Source: Papiliotrema nemorosa (lineage: Eukaryota; Basidiomycota; Tremellomycetes; Tremellales; Rhynchogastremaceae). Taken from it: a DNA stretch of 64,000 bases. The position numbers and the translations under genes are program-made. This document shows, piece after piece, positions 47,306 to 57,940 of the stretch. Within the stretch, counting starts at the first letter, position 1; every line of letters begins with the position of its first letter. The notes under the pieces are model-generated. The model searched no databases and had not been told where the DNA came from. It saw nothing but the letters and a program-made list of their open reading frames with translations. The stretch is from contig JASKOT010000038.1 in NCBI GenBank assembly GCA_032158125.1, forward strand, positions 100,957 through 164,956. Direction: 5' to 3'.

Positions 47306-48118
47306 GGTGAATGAGTGTCTTATGAGTCGCTATCAAGCAGCTTCCTGAGTGCGTGGGGTCATAAGGGCTTGCGTGTCAAGTGAGAGGAAGCGAGTCAGTA
47401 GTGATCAGGGCAGACGGGAGGCGTGACATTGAGTGAAGAGTGGCAAGAGGTTCCGCCGTGTAATCATTTTAAAGGGTGGACAAGCGTGGGGCGAAGAAGC
47501 GTTCACGAAGGTCAAGAACCTTTGTGGTCCAGTATACCGTCACAAAGTCGGCCACTGTCCTCGGATATCTCTGATTTACATCGGACCAATCTATGGTTTG
47601 CAACCTGAGAGGATCGATTGCCTTGGTCACTACGCGGTGGCAAGGCGGCAGCGACACAGCTGAAGGATTCCATCGCGATTTTCATGTCAACGAACACAGT
47701 CAGACCGAGCAAGAGACTGCAATTGTATCACCAAGTTAATTTTGGATAATCATCATCCGTGACGACCGGGCTCCCTCCCTCACCGTGCTAGCATTTTAGC
47801 TACACTACGCTAGAGGCCGCCGCTCGGAGGTCGGAAACAAACCAGTTCCAAGTCTCGGCTCAACATGTAGAGGATGTATAAAGGCAATCCTTGTGGTCCC
47901 TCACGACGGTACTTTAGAAGCCGGGTACGGATCACGAAGGAGCGAGCCGCACTGTGCCATATTCTCTTCTTACGACCGACTCGACTCGTTGGCATCTCAT
48001 CCTTACCGTATGCACATATAGATACCATCGCCGTTCAGAAAGACACCCTTCGACCCGACCTCACGCAGCACGCACTATAGCACCGCTATACTCCTGGAGT
48101 GACTACACCATGATTTCC
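47306..48118. other. spacer between the two intronless paralogues
   Basis: 813 bp. No gene, repeat or RNA that I can support. It must hold the promoter of copy 1 and the 3' flank of copy 2. Confidence 0.4.
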
Positions 48119-49081
48119 TCATAACACGTTCAAGGAGGAGTCGAGGCGTGAGAGAGCGACTTGCACATCGTTGATCAAGTTTGGCAGACTGACTGCGGGT
48201 GTCTGAGGCCGAAAGTTTCGGGCTCCCGGGAAGGACATGTCACCTCCTGTAATGGGAGTAGTCCGCAAATAGGCAAATCCCTTACCGCTGGTCTTGAATT
48301 GGAAGGACAGCAGTTCTCCTTGGATGGTACTCGTCCCGCTCAACCCAAAGTGGTTCTGGGAGAGACTATGATATATTGAGATCATGTCGCGTCCACTGCG
48401 TGTTGTTCGAACGGTCATCTTGTCCCCCACGAGGTCCAGGATTGTGCCAGGGTAGATGATCCGATCCTCAGTCAAATACCCCTCCAGTCTGGTGGCACAC
48501 GCCTGCAACTCTCGAATTCGAGAATCGACAGTGTTGGCACGATGGATTGAGTATTTGTTTTGTCGCCCGTAGTCCCTCAGTGCCTCTCTAGCCGCTCTGA
48601 CAGAGAGCCTGGATTTCTCGAGGAGTGTATCGGTTACTTTATTGTCTGAATCCATATCACTCTGACTTGACAATCCAGGTAGCTGGGATCGTGAAGTGTC
48701 TGCCGCTTTTGAGTGGGTCTCCCACGCTTTGAGGTCCAGAGTGGAGAAGGGTTTCGAGACCACTGGTGGTGTTGCCCAGCGTTGGATCTTGTCGGTGACA
48801 TGTGTGTCGCCAAAGCTTGTAAGAGGCCTCATCATGAATTTTTCTTTCTTCCCAAACGCACTGTCAACTTTGCCCCATGATTGTGTGTTGCCCATGCAGG
48901 AGTCCTCCGCATGGATCTTCTCGAGAGGCCAAGCGCCTGTCTGGCCCGGCCCATTGCTTTGAACCTCTACATATGAAGCGAAAAGGTCCTTTGAATCGTC
49001 TTCAGGTGTGAGCATGTCGGCATCCACCATCTCATAGTCGTCATCGGAATGATGGACCTCACTAGAGTGAGTTCTGTTCAT
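48119..49081 (-). CDS. unknown protein, second tandem family, copy 2
   Basis: Single-exon gene of 320 residues. Acidic head MNRTHSSEVHHSDDDYEMVD, then a disordered middle, then LEKSRLSVRAAREALRDYG, RIRELQACATRLEGYLTEDR, IYPGTILDLVGDKMTVRTT, a beta-rich stretch containing SFQFKTSGKGFAYLRTTP, and a final helix LINDVQVALSRLDSSLNVL. It aligns with copy 1 from the ATRLEGYL / ALKQYL block to the C-terminus. A TATATA at about 49202-49207 lies 120 bp upstream of the ATG. No recognised family. Confidence 0.6.
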   Translation of the reverse strand: MNRTHSSEVHHSDDDYEMVDADMLTPEDDSKDLFASYVEVQSNGPGQTGAWPLEKIHAEDSCMGNTQSWGKVDSAFGKKEKFMMRPLTSFGDTHVTDKIQRWATPPVVSKPFSTLDLKAWETHSKAADTSRSQLPGLSSQSDMDSDNKVTDTLLEKSRLSVRAAREALRDYGRQNKYSIHRANTVDSRIRELQACATRLEGYLTEDRIIYPGTILDLVGDKMTVRTTRSGRDMISIYHSLSQNHFGLSGTSTIQGELLSFQFKTSGKGFAYLRTTPITGGDMSFPGARNFRPQTPAVSLPNLINDVQVALSRLDSSLNVL

Positions 49082-49618
49082 ATTGTCTTGAGCCTGTCAG
49101 TAATGTAGATAGAATGAAGATCGACTTCTGATGCTGTATGTGAGCGTAAGTGGCAAAAGGTTTGACGAAAACCGGGGAAGAGTCGAAGAGGCAGCAATGC
49201 ATATATAGGTTCAACAAGCACACTGTGGGAGGCTCACATCCTTTATACTTTGCTCATCCGTTTATAGTGGCCGGAAGCATCGAATTGACCGCGGGAAGGC
49301 TCGCAGAAGTACCAGACACCCTGTGATGAGGCGTCGACAAGACAGTTGAAGCTGATTCGAGGCCGGCGACACCGGCAAAGTATGAGCCGGATTTATTCGA
49401 AATATGTCGTGGTCGTCACATCCATGCTTCTAGGCCATCCAAGCGACGAAGATGGACCACCTCAGGTGTCTGAAAAGTCATCATGTGCTGCAAGATGAAA
49501 CGCCAAGGAGCAAAGGCAAGGCCAGGCCGAGATGGCCGCATCACCTTCCCGCGCAGCTCAGTGATCAAAACGATCGTTGATCAACTCGCAAGTCTCGACA
49601 TTCATTCACTTTGACAGC
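49082..49618. promoter_or_regulatory. divergent region between unknown copy 2 and the P450
   Basis: 537 bp. A TATA-like ATATATAGG at 49201-49209 is placed for copy 2 (read on the minus strand as CCTATATAT). TTGATC/GATCAA clusters near 49562-49583. No gene supported. Confidence 0.45.
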
Positions 49619-51340
49619 ATGGTCACAGTACCTCTCATCCAGGTGGTAGCAGCAGCTATCGTGGCTTCACTATCATATCTCGCACTTCGCATCTTCACTC
49701 TGTGAGCAATCACCCTTTATATTAAGTTGCTGAAGACCCAGGAAGCCCTTCGACCCATGGCCTGTCATCGGTCATCTATGGCATTTTGGACTTCGAGATC
49801 GACACTCGATGGTGGTATGGGTTCTGAATGCTCAGAAACGCCTCAAGGGCAAGACTTGGTTTCTCAGCATTCCCGGGATCATCCCTAAAGCCTGGATGGT
49901 TCATGACCCGGCGTAGGCATTGAAAGCCGACGGGAAGCTGAGATCAGGTGTATCAAGTATATCACTCTGAACAAACATCAGATAATCAACAAGGAGGGGT
50001 ATTTCAAGGACTGTTCGGGAGATATATTCGGTACGTCGGTGTTTGCCTGATCCGAGTGAGACGCTGATGATAAGGCAGCGGGTAAGTTGGAAACCTTCTC
50101 GGCCTGCTGCGGGTCCATTGATGGAAGGATCATCAATGCCACGGGGAAAGAATGGCAAGTGCAACATCAAGCAGCTCATGTATTTGTCACGCCCGATCTG
50201 CTACACACTCTTAGCAATGTGACTTTGCCTCGATACTTGCGTATACTCGTCGACGAATTGGACAAGGCCGCAGATTCCGGCGAGGTGATTGATCTCTCGA
50301 AAGCTATCACACATTTTATCTTTGCCGTGTTTGGAGATATCGCCTGGGATGTGAGTAGTCTTGTTGCAAACGGAACGGCGCTGAATACACAGGTCTCGTG
50401 GGATGAGCTGAAACCATTGTCCGGAGTGTACGACCAAGTCCTCGAGGCTATTTCCTGGCGGTACGGTATACCCGGATGGAGGATATGGGAGCGACTTTTC
50501 CCGTACGGAGCAAGACTACGAAGCAACCTGGCGATCATTCGGGGCAGCGCGAATGCGCTGGTGCAGTCCATGAAGGCCAAGATGCGAGCCGAAGAGTTGG
50601 GCGAGACAGACATTCAAGCGGACAAGGGCATATTTATTCGAAGTTTACTGAAGGAAGACCTGAGTGATGAGCTCATGATCGATGCCTGCATTACCTTTGC
50701 CAATGCCGGTATGTGCTCAATCGACTTGGACGGGGGACTCGCAGTAGGTGCTAATTTGATAGGGAGGGGCGCGGCGAGTCAAGCCGTGACTTGGGGATTG
50801 TACGAGTTGATGTCCCACCCAAAGTATATCGACATTCTTCGGCGAGCCACAGATAAGTCTCCCTCATTGTCGATACAAGAGATGGTCAAGAATGAGCCAG
50901 TCATCGACCATATCGTTTCGGAGATCGTCCGACTGAATCCATCCATACCGTTCGAGGTGCAACAGCTTCAACCGGGACACGGAAATGTCGTCTTACCCGA
51001 CGGAACCGTGGTCGAGCCTGGGACCATCATGTTCTGGTGCGTGTGGGCTATCAATCGGAACCCAGAGGTATTCGGTGAGGATGCGGAAGAGTTTAGACCG
51101 GAGAGATGGGCAGAGATGGACAAGAAACCTTCGGCGTACGAGATGCCGACGTTCAATGCTGGTCCAAGGAGCTGTCGAGGTCAACAGATGGCTAGATTGG
51201 AGCTGGCGTATGTCTTCAAGGAGGTCTTTGGAAGATATGATCTGGAGAAGGCTTGGGAGGGTGGAAGAACGCTGGATGAGGGCGTGGGAGGGGAAATGCG
51301 GGGAGGACTGCCTGTAAAGGTCAAGAGGAGAGTTGAGTAA
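49619..51340 (+). CDS. cytochrome P450 with non-canonical I-helix
   Basis: Membrane-anchored haem-thiolate protein. The first exon (49619-49701) encodes an N-terminal transmembrane anchor (PLIQVVAAAIVASLSYLALR). Pro-rich hinge DPWPVIGHLWHFG. K-helix ExxR in SEIVRLNP, PERF-type motif FRPERW, and haem-binding FNAGPRSCRGQQMARLE are all present. The I-helix reads FANAGRGAASQAVTW after removing a 54-nt intron (50709-50762); the usual acid-alcohol pair (D/E-T) is Gly-Ala. So oxygen activation may differ from standard P450s. The intron is a multiple of 3 with no stop, so its retention would insert 18 residues into the I-helix. The segment after VHDP (49910-50090) is less certain. Substrate unknown; no other secondary-metabolism genes nearby. 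Confidence 0.82.
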
Positions 51341-51581
51341 AGGTAGACCGATTGATGTATGTTGATGACCTTTTCATCTCGGATAGCCATGTACTCGTAC
51401 CCTATCGCAAAGTGTATCATCAGGTTCTTACTACCCAGTGCGGGGCGGAGGAGGAGTCACGTGTTTCATCGCTCCGGATCCGAAAGGTGCTTTCCTCGCG
51501 ACGCTCCAAGGAAAGTTGATTCAACTTCCTCTATTGACCAAGCAGATCACTCCTTGCTACCCGTACCAGTACTATTCAAAA

Positions 51582-52773
51582 ATGTCAGACGGACAGAGAT
51601 TCTCAATCAACAAGCCCGAGCTCAAACCGGAGCTCGTGGCGGAGCTCGAACAACGTGAGCGCCCCTTTCCTCCATCCGTCTCTGCCTCCTTTGCAACTTG
51701 CGCTGTAGTGCCGAAGTGGATACTGATGATTAGTCAACGCGGAGAAGCGATACCGAACTTACCAGTGGAATGTTTCCGAGCTCTCGCAAAGTCTGAAGGA
51801 CCTCAGTGAGAAGGTCAAGGATGTTGATGGGTTCTGGGCATATGTCCTGGTACGTTCTCGATATGACCCCTCCCACCAGGCCGACTTCTGTCCCTCCGTT
51901 CCACTCCTCGGTTCTTGTCCAACATCAATCTCCTCTCGATCCCTTCTCTTGACTGATCAAACTTCTCCCAAACGTGCATATAAAGGCTAGAAGCTAACAT
52001 TCTAGGCCAGCCACCCCAACCTCGCTGTTGCTCTTTCCCTTTCCTCCGACCAAGAAGCTCTGTCTTCTTTGTCCAACATTGAGATCAAGCAAGATACGGC
52101 CGACCCAAGGCCATACGAGATTGTCTTTGTGCGTCTCTCAGAATCTCACTTGCGTAGAGTACGAGCAATACTGACACGGATAGCATTTCAAGGAGAACCC
52201 TTACTTTTCCAACGCCACCTTGAGCAAGAAGTACGAGTTGAAACAAGGTGTCGACGCTATCAAAGATGGCAAAGTCACCCCGGAAACCTGGTCCGATGAG
52301 GCGACAGAACTCAAATCGACCGTACGTCCCCTCAGCATGCTCTATACCCTACTTCCGGGGATTATAATGTGGGAGGCTGACTGCATAGGGCACGAAGATT
52401 GATTGGAAGTCTGAGGAGAAGGACCTTTGTGCCAAACACCCTCGAAAGAGCCTCGACAAGGAGGACTCGGACGATTGGGAGGGAGATATGGGTTCCTTCT
52501 GGTGGTTCTTTGCCGAAGATGCCGACCCCTTGAACGTCAGTTGCGAGACGCTTGAGACCGTTGCAAGCTGACATGTAGATCGGGCCATTGCTGCGAGACG
52601 AGATCCTCCCTGACGCATACGACTTTTTCACGGGTGAAGCGTTGGATGATAGTGATGACGAAGGAGGTATGGGAGAGTATGATGAGCTCGACGAGGAGGA
52701 TGAAGAGGATGACGAGGGAAGTATCGATCTCGACGAGGAAGAACAGCCCAAGAAGAAGAAGCCGAGGCATTAG
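51582..52773 (+). CDS. NAP-family histone chaperone (SET/TAF-I/Vps75-like)
   Basis: Histone H3-H4/H2A-H2B chaperone in the nucleus. Six exons with consistent frame. Starts MSDGQRFSINKPELKPELVA, a coiled dimerisation helix (LNAEKRYRTYQWNVSELSQS), then IGPLL-type NAP core: FWAYVLASHPNLA, LSSLSNIEIKQDTADPRPYE, FKENPYFSNATLSKKY, WKSEEKDLCAKHPRKSL, GSFWWFFAEDADPLNIGPLL and RDEILPDAYDFFTG. The C-terminus is a long acidic tail then PKKKKPRH, a nuclear localisation signal. The KNP-YF and D-F-F blocks distinguish the SET branch from Nap1. Confidence 0.88.
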
Positions 52774-53105
52774 AGAGCGATCTGTAGTCTGCTCCTGCAC
52801 CTGGAGTGGGGGATCTCGAATCAAGGTTGTGCAGTCGCACAAGTGATAATATCAGGACAGTGTGTGCATAGTGGCTTCGCGCTCCTGGGTATCATCTACG
52901 CGAACATGTGCATGTCATGCAATCGTGTCATCAATCATATCAATCGCGTTCCAGCTTTACAAGCGAGAATTGCGATCGTCGACGAACATCAACAACAACT
53001 TGTGAACCGGATGCTCATATGGACGAAGGGCACCAAGTATGACAAACAGATGAGATGCATCATATATCGTATCGTTGCCATTACACCTGCCATCTACCAT
53101 GCAAC
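52774..53105. other. convergent 3' spacer between the NAP-family gene and RRB1
   Basis: 332 bp between two converging genes; no gene, repeat or hairpin supported. Confidence 0.4.
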
Positions 53106-54688
53106 CTAACAAGAAATCGTCTTGAACACATTGAATGAATCGCTCGCCGTCGAAATGACCATTCCGGGAATTTGGGGGTGCCAGTGTAGTTCCTTGACAT
53201 CTTTTTGTCCTTGATGGACGAACAGCAACTGAGGTGGGACGACCAGTGGTTTGCCATTTGCGTCAAAGGCAGAGGAAGGTACCTCGTCTTCGTCTTGTTC
53301 GACCGACAAGTCCCACAAGGTGATCTGGTCATCGGACCCAGAAGCGGCAAACACGGAAGAGTCGGTAGGATGCCACTCGACCGAAGTGATGGGTGCGGTA
53401 TGCCATGAAAAGTTGGCGACAGGTGTTGGCGTGCTGTAGATCAGCGTCGAGTACGCAAAAACCATTTGGCGGTCACAGCTCACTCTTTGAACATTCTCAG
53501 ATCCCAAACTTTGACTCCACCTTCATCTCCTCCACTGACCAGGAGATACTCTACACTTTTGTTCCAGCTGATCACATTTACATCCTGATCATGCGCTTCC
53601 ACACTGACCACACTCTTCCTTCCTTTTGCTCTGATATCCCACACTCTGACCGTCCTATCTGCCGACGCACTCGCAAACACTGTATTCTCCGATGGACTCC
53701 ACTGCAAATCCTCCACCGAGGAGGTATGTGACAAGTAGGGATTGGGCGACGTGTGGAATCCTGCCGGTGTGACGGTCGTCAAGTAAATCTTGTTTGCTAT
53801 ATCTCCCGTCAACAATCCCGTCTGTCCCCATTCCACGGCGTATCCCTCATTTCGACCATGATTCGATATCGTGTGCAGGGGCACTTTTTGTCGAGGTTTG
53901 GAAGATGGTCCAGCAAGAGTATCGATATACGGTCGGACATCCCATATGTGCACTTTACCAGTTTCAGAAAAGGTCGCGACGTGGTAAGGGTCCGGTTGTC
54001 CATTATCAGGTAATGTCCTCGCTCTTATACGGTTTACAGCTCCGACGTGGGGTATCGTCAAGAAATCCAAAGTGGCATCCTCATCTTCCCCTTCATCCTC
54101 GTCTTCATCCTCCTCATCCGAGTCGTCGTCGTTGTGTTGCGTCTTGCTCAGGCCTCCGAGGCGCATAATGACCACTTCGTCCTTGGCCTTGCCTTGTCCT
54201 GGTATCTCACCAGCTTGCGTACCAGCCACGATCCATGCTGTTTGAGGGTAAGTCGATCGATCTGTACCCATGTTATCGCGCAGTACGTCGAAAGATAGAC
54301 AGGGCCATGCGTAGGAGAGGGAATGGAGAGCGATATAGACACTGTTGTCGGGTACAAGTTGTTCCCCCTCGGCAAGTTTGACACCGGGGAGGTAGGTCTG
54401 TTTGGTAGGTTCAGCAGGCTGAGAGTCTTCCTGTGCGGGTGTAAAGTCTGCCATAAGTATAGACCTCACGGATCGTATGAGAATCTCACCCTCTCCATCC
54501 TCTTCCTCGTCATCGTTGTCGTTGTCCGGTATAAACTCTGGCTCAGACTCGACCTCGTCCTCCCATCTATCCTCAAACTCGCCCATCTCCTCATCCTCAT
54601 TATGCGTGGCCGGTCGAGCAGTCTCTTGACCTGTCGCTGTAGACTTTGCAGTCGGCAAATCTGCCGCTTCCGACGTTCTCTTGGGCAT
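53106..54688 (-). CDS. RRB1: WD40 ribosome-assembly chaperone Rrb1 (GRWD1)
   Basis: Nuclear chaperone that delivers ribosomal protein uL3 to pre-60S. Starts MPKRTSEAADLPTA at ATG 54688. N-terminal acidic region (DRWEDEVESEPEFIPDNDND), then the family motif TYLPGVKLAEGEQLVPDNSV and YIALHSLSYAWPCLSFDVLR, then WD repeats: VHIWDVRPYI, GYAVEWGQTGLLTGD, SVEDLQWSPSENTVFASASA, RVWDIRAKGR, VNVISWNKSVEYLLVSGGDE and ITSVEWHPTDSSVFAASGSD. Two exons; intron at about 53434-53482 (AAA-GA then C-ACG). An acidic Asp/Glu stretch between WD repeats is species-specific. Shares a 243-bp divergent promoter with uS7m. Confidence 0.93.
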
Positions 54689-54931
54689 CGCGTGGATAGA
54701 TGGGGATACTGTTGTCAATAGCACACGGGTGCAGTGAAATCTGCATCATAGTGGACACCCTCTCCCTCTCTCTCTCAACTTTTTTGATCCCGCTTCAGGA
54801 GTTCAGTGTTGCACCGTGGGAAAGTCAAATGTCCTCCGACTCTTTCTGCCCAAATCTCACTTCTTTCACCGGTAGACCTATACCTCTGTCTTGCTCGTCC
54901 CAGACCCATCTCTAAGGTCGAACGCCCCGAC

Positions 54932-55708
54932 ATGTCGTTCAGATCATCCCTCAGAACGGCCCACTCGGCTTTGCGTCACTTCTCCACTTCATCACGCTCG
55001 TCCCAACTCTCCCAGCCGTCTTCCTCAGCTGGCCCTTCTACCCCTTCCCCAGCGTCATCTTCCTCTTCCTCTTCAACCTCAGCCTCCGGATCATCCAACC
55101 CTTTCCTGGATCTACAAAATCTCTTATCTGGTGGTAAGACTACATCCACGCCAACAACTCTCGGAGCCGTATCGGCTTCTGCGACAAGTGACGAAGTACC
55201 AGAAATCAAAAGAGGATATATGCCCAGGGAACTTCCACCCAAAGTGGATCCCATCTTGGATCTGTTCACAAATATGATCATGCGACATGGAGAGAAACAA
55301 GTGGCCCAAAAGAAAATGGTCAAAGTGTTGAATTTATTGTGAATACATCCCGTACAACCGTCAACCCGGTAGACGCTGACGTCCAGGCGAGAAACATCAA
55401 ATCAAACCCCTCTACCGCTGTTACATCGCGCAGTATACCTCGTCTCTCCCTCTGTCAAAGTTCTCAACATGCGAAAATCAATGAAGACGGTCCCTACACC
55501 CCGAGCGTTGAACGAGAGGCAAAGAGCTCATACGGCCATTGCGTGGATTTTGAAAGCTGCGGAAAAGGGAAGGAGGGGTGTACATCGAGAAGAACGAATC
55601 GCGAGGGAGTTGTTGGCGGTTCTAGAAGGAACTTCAGAGGTCTACCAGAATCTAGAGAGGAGGCACAAGGAGGCTACTCTTGCTAGGTCGAACATTATGG
55701 CTAGATAA
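54932..55708 (+). CDS. RSM7: mitochondrial small-subunit ribosomal protein uS7m
   Basis: Two exons (54932-55338, 55387-55708), 242 residues. The first ~75 residues are a Ser/Thr-rich mitochondrial presequence (MSFRSSLRTAHSALRHFSTS). The uS7 core follows: DPILDLFTNMIMRHGEKQVA, KKMVKVLNLLRETSNQTPLP, LLHRAVYLVSPSVKVLNMRK, then LNERQRAHTAIAWILKAAEK and IARELLAVLEG. The intron join TT-G restores LRETSNQ; without it the frame stops directly. Confidence 0.92.
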
Positions 55709-55914
55709 TCGATACGAGGTGTATGACTATGAGGACCATGCATTGGGAGATAATGATACACATGTAGGGCTAGTTGCACAACCTAGACTACTTCAACTTT
55801 GATTTCTCTTCACTCATTCAATACAATCGCATTCTTCTCCTTGTCCTTCTTGTCCCAACCGTCTCCAAACTCCCTTTACGATTAACACGAGCACAAAGGG
55901 TAATCGTGACCAAC

Positions 55915-57658
55915 TTACCACTTGAAACAATCTGTACAATTACTGTCCGCCTTTGCCTTTGGCACTCCACCATGTTTCTCCCAATCATCATCATCATCAT
56001 CGTCATCATCGTCACCGCCCTTGCCGCCTTTTGGACCTTTTCTGCCCCATCCCCACCAGTTCCACCATCGACCGTCTTGCTTATCCTGCGTTTCATTTTC
56101 TGTCGGCCATGGATCCGCCAGTACCTTGTTGATAATTTCCCCTATGCGATGTGTCCTCACGTCGACGGACCACCCCTTGACTGTAACTGTATCGTATAGA
56201 ATGGTTTGACCAGTGTGACAAGAGGTCTCTAGCGCCTGCAACATGAGTTCAAAGCTTGATGGTATGTCTTTTTTGGTACGCACAAATCCAGCAGCATAGC
56301 ATCCCGAGTAGGCTCCGGTACATGCGCCCATTGGTATCGGGTCCGCGGTATGGTAGACGTGGGTGATACCCGTCTTGTCCTCTGGCATGCCGGGAGGAAG
56401 AGGCAGGTGCAATCGCGAAGCAGGTAGTCGTTCCCCCGGCGCTTCCACAGTGACCACTGGCGCCCCGAACGAAAGACCTATAAGGGCAGACACTGACCCG
56501 CCCAACTGTAGCGTAAGCTGAATCGCTCTCGGAATTGCCATTATAGCTCACCGAGTGGCCGGTAAGCCAGATAGTGGCATTGGGATACATGTACGTCACG
56601 TTGTTGTATAGATTCTGCGTGTCAGCCAGATGTATAGAGGAGGGTGACGATGTGACTGACCGTTCCAACTGTAGCGTATACACTCTCGGCGATGAGCGAA
56701 TCCTCCAAGCACTTTTGTTCACATCGATATCCGCCAGCATAGCAATCGCATACAGGGGTCCAAGAGAAGTCCACTCTCGCACAGCAACATGAGAACAGCA
56801 AGTTGTCCTGGTATCAGCCTCACCGCTTGACTACCAAAATTGATGCCGGTCCAGAACAATGGGACGACTCACATTGTACTTGTCATTTTTGGCCGTCGGG
56901 CCTCCGGAACCCAGCACACCCGCCGAAGTACCCTTGATCGAAATGATGACCGTTTCGTTTTTTTCATCTGCAAACTACCTCATAAGCCGTGGGACGGTCA
57001 ACCTGCGAACGGGGCGACTCACCACATGACCCCTCAATCCATCTGCATCGGGTTCCCATCCAAATGGAATCGAGGCATTGTATCCTTTTATAGGCCACCA
57101 TTCTCCACTATCAGGCAGTACATACGCATTGCTCGTCATTTTAGCCATTGATATCAGGGTCTGTCGATCCGTCACATCCGGAGCGACCACTTCCACATCT
57201 TCCCATTCGCCGTGATCGTCCCCATAATCCGGTGCGACCCATGTGTGTTCAGTGCGATTCGTGGACAGAGGTAGAGGTAATCGGGAGTCATTCGGTATAC
57301 GTGAATTGCGAGCGGAATAAGCCCAAGAGAGAATTGTAGGTGGCCTGACACGCGGTCGACGGATGGTCATCCTCTTTGTGCGGATGGAGAGAGGGGCAGA
57401 GGCGATATGAGGGAGTGGATGATCTAGATAATGGTCGGATAGAGCTTGAGTGGTGAAAGAGGATGTATCGGGGATGGAAAGGAAAGATTGGGTGGACGAG
57501 CCATTATGGAAGAGTAGGGTGGGTTGGGAGTGGTTTGAAAAGGCGTGAGAGTGGGCATGGCGAGGTGTAAAGGTGACTATCTCCGAGCCTGGGGTGGGGG
57601 TCGGCGCGAGGAAGGGTAGGAGATGGGAGGTCAGAGTCGTAATGAGCGGAATGTGCAT
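55915..57658 (-). CDS. ATG15: autophagy-related vacuolar lipase Atg15
   Basis: Class-3 phospholipase that lyses autophagic and MVB vesicles inside the vacuole. ATG 57658 begins MHIPLITTLTSHLLPFLAP, an N-terminal membrane anchor as in yeast Atg15. Family stretches: MTSNAYVLPDSGEWW, GWEPDADGLRGHV, NETVIISIKGTSAGVLG, CYAGGYRCEQKCLEDSLI, the nucleophile elbow GHSLGGS (Ser, split by an intron), TVEAPGERLPASRLHLP, THVYHTADPIPMGACTG and the terminal CTDCFKW. A run of ten Asp lies near the C-terminus, from GAT repeats at about 55985-56015. The open frame extends about 40 codons upstream without an ATG; a longer N-terminus from another exon cannot be excluded. Converges on uS7m. Confidence 0.93.
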
Positions 57659-57940
57659 GGCAGATCGAGCTGTTGTGGATGCTATCTGACCATTGGAGGT
57701 GAGAATGGATGAGGATGAGGCTGATGATAGCGTCGAAGAGTGAGGGTTATCATCATCCGGGTAATCGGGTGGCGAATCCACAACGACGTCGGATCCCGTG
57801 GGGGTGGCAAATCACGTGACACGTATATGTTTGGTTCCACTCCGGTTCCGGTGACTCACCCCAACCTCCACATTAGACGTCATGTCAGCGAGACTGATCA
57901 AGGCGTCTTGCAAGTCGTTGTATCCTCATACGAAGTCAAG

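Noticed and set aside
47423..47663. Overlapping short ORFs between the intronless paralogues
   Set aside because: Frames on both strands overlap, are 60-76 codons long and show no similarity to the flanking paralogues.
49619..51340. Secondary-metabolite cluster around the P450
   Set aside because: Neighbours are a histone chaperone, RRB1 and unknown intronless genes. There is no synthase, transporter or regulator nearby.
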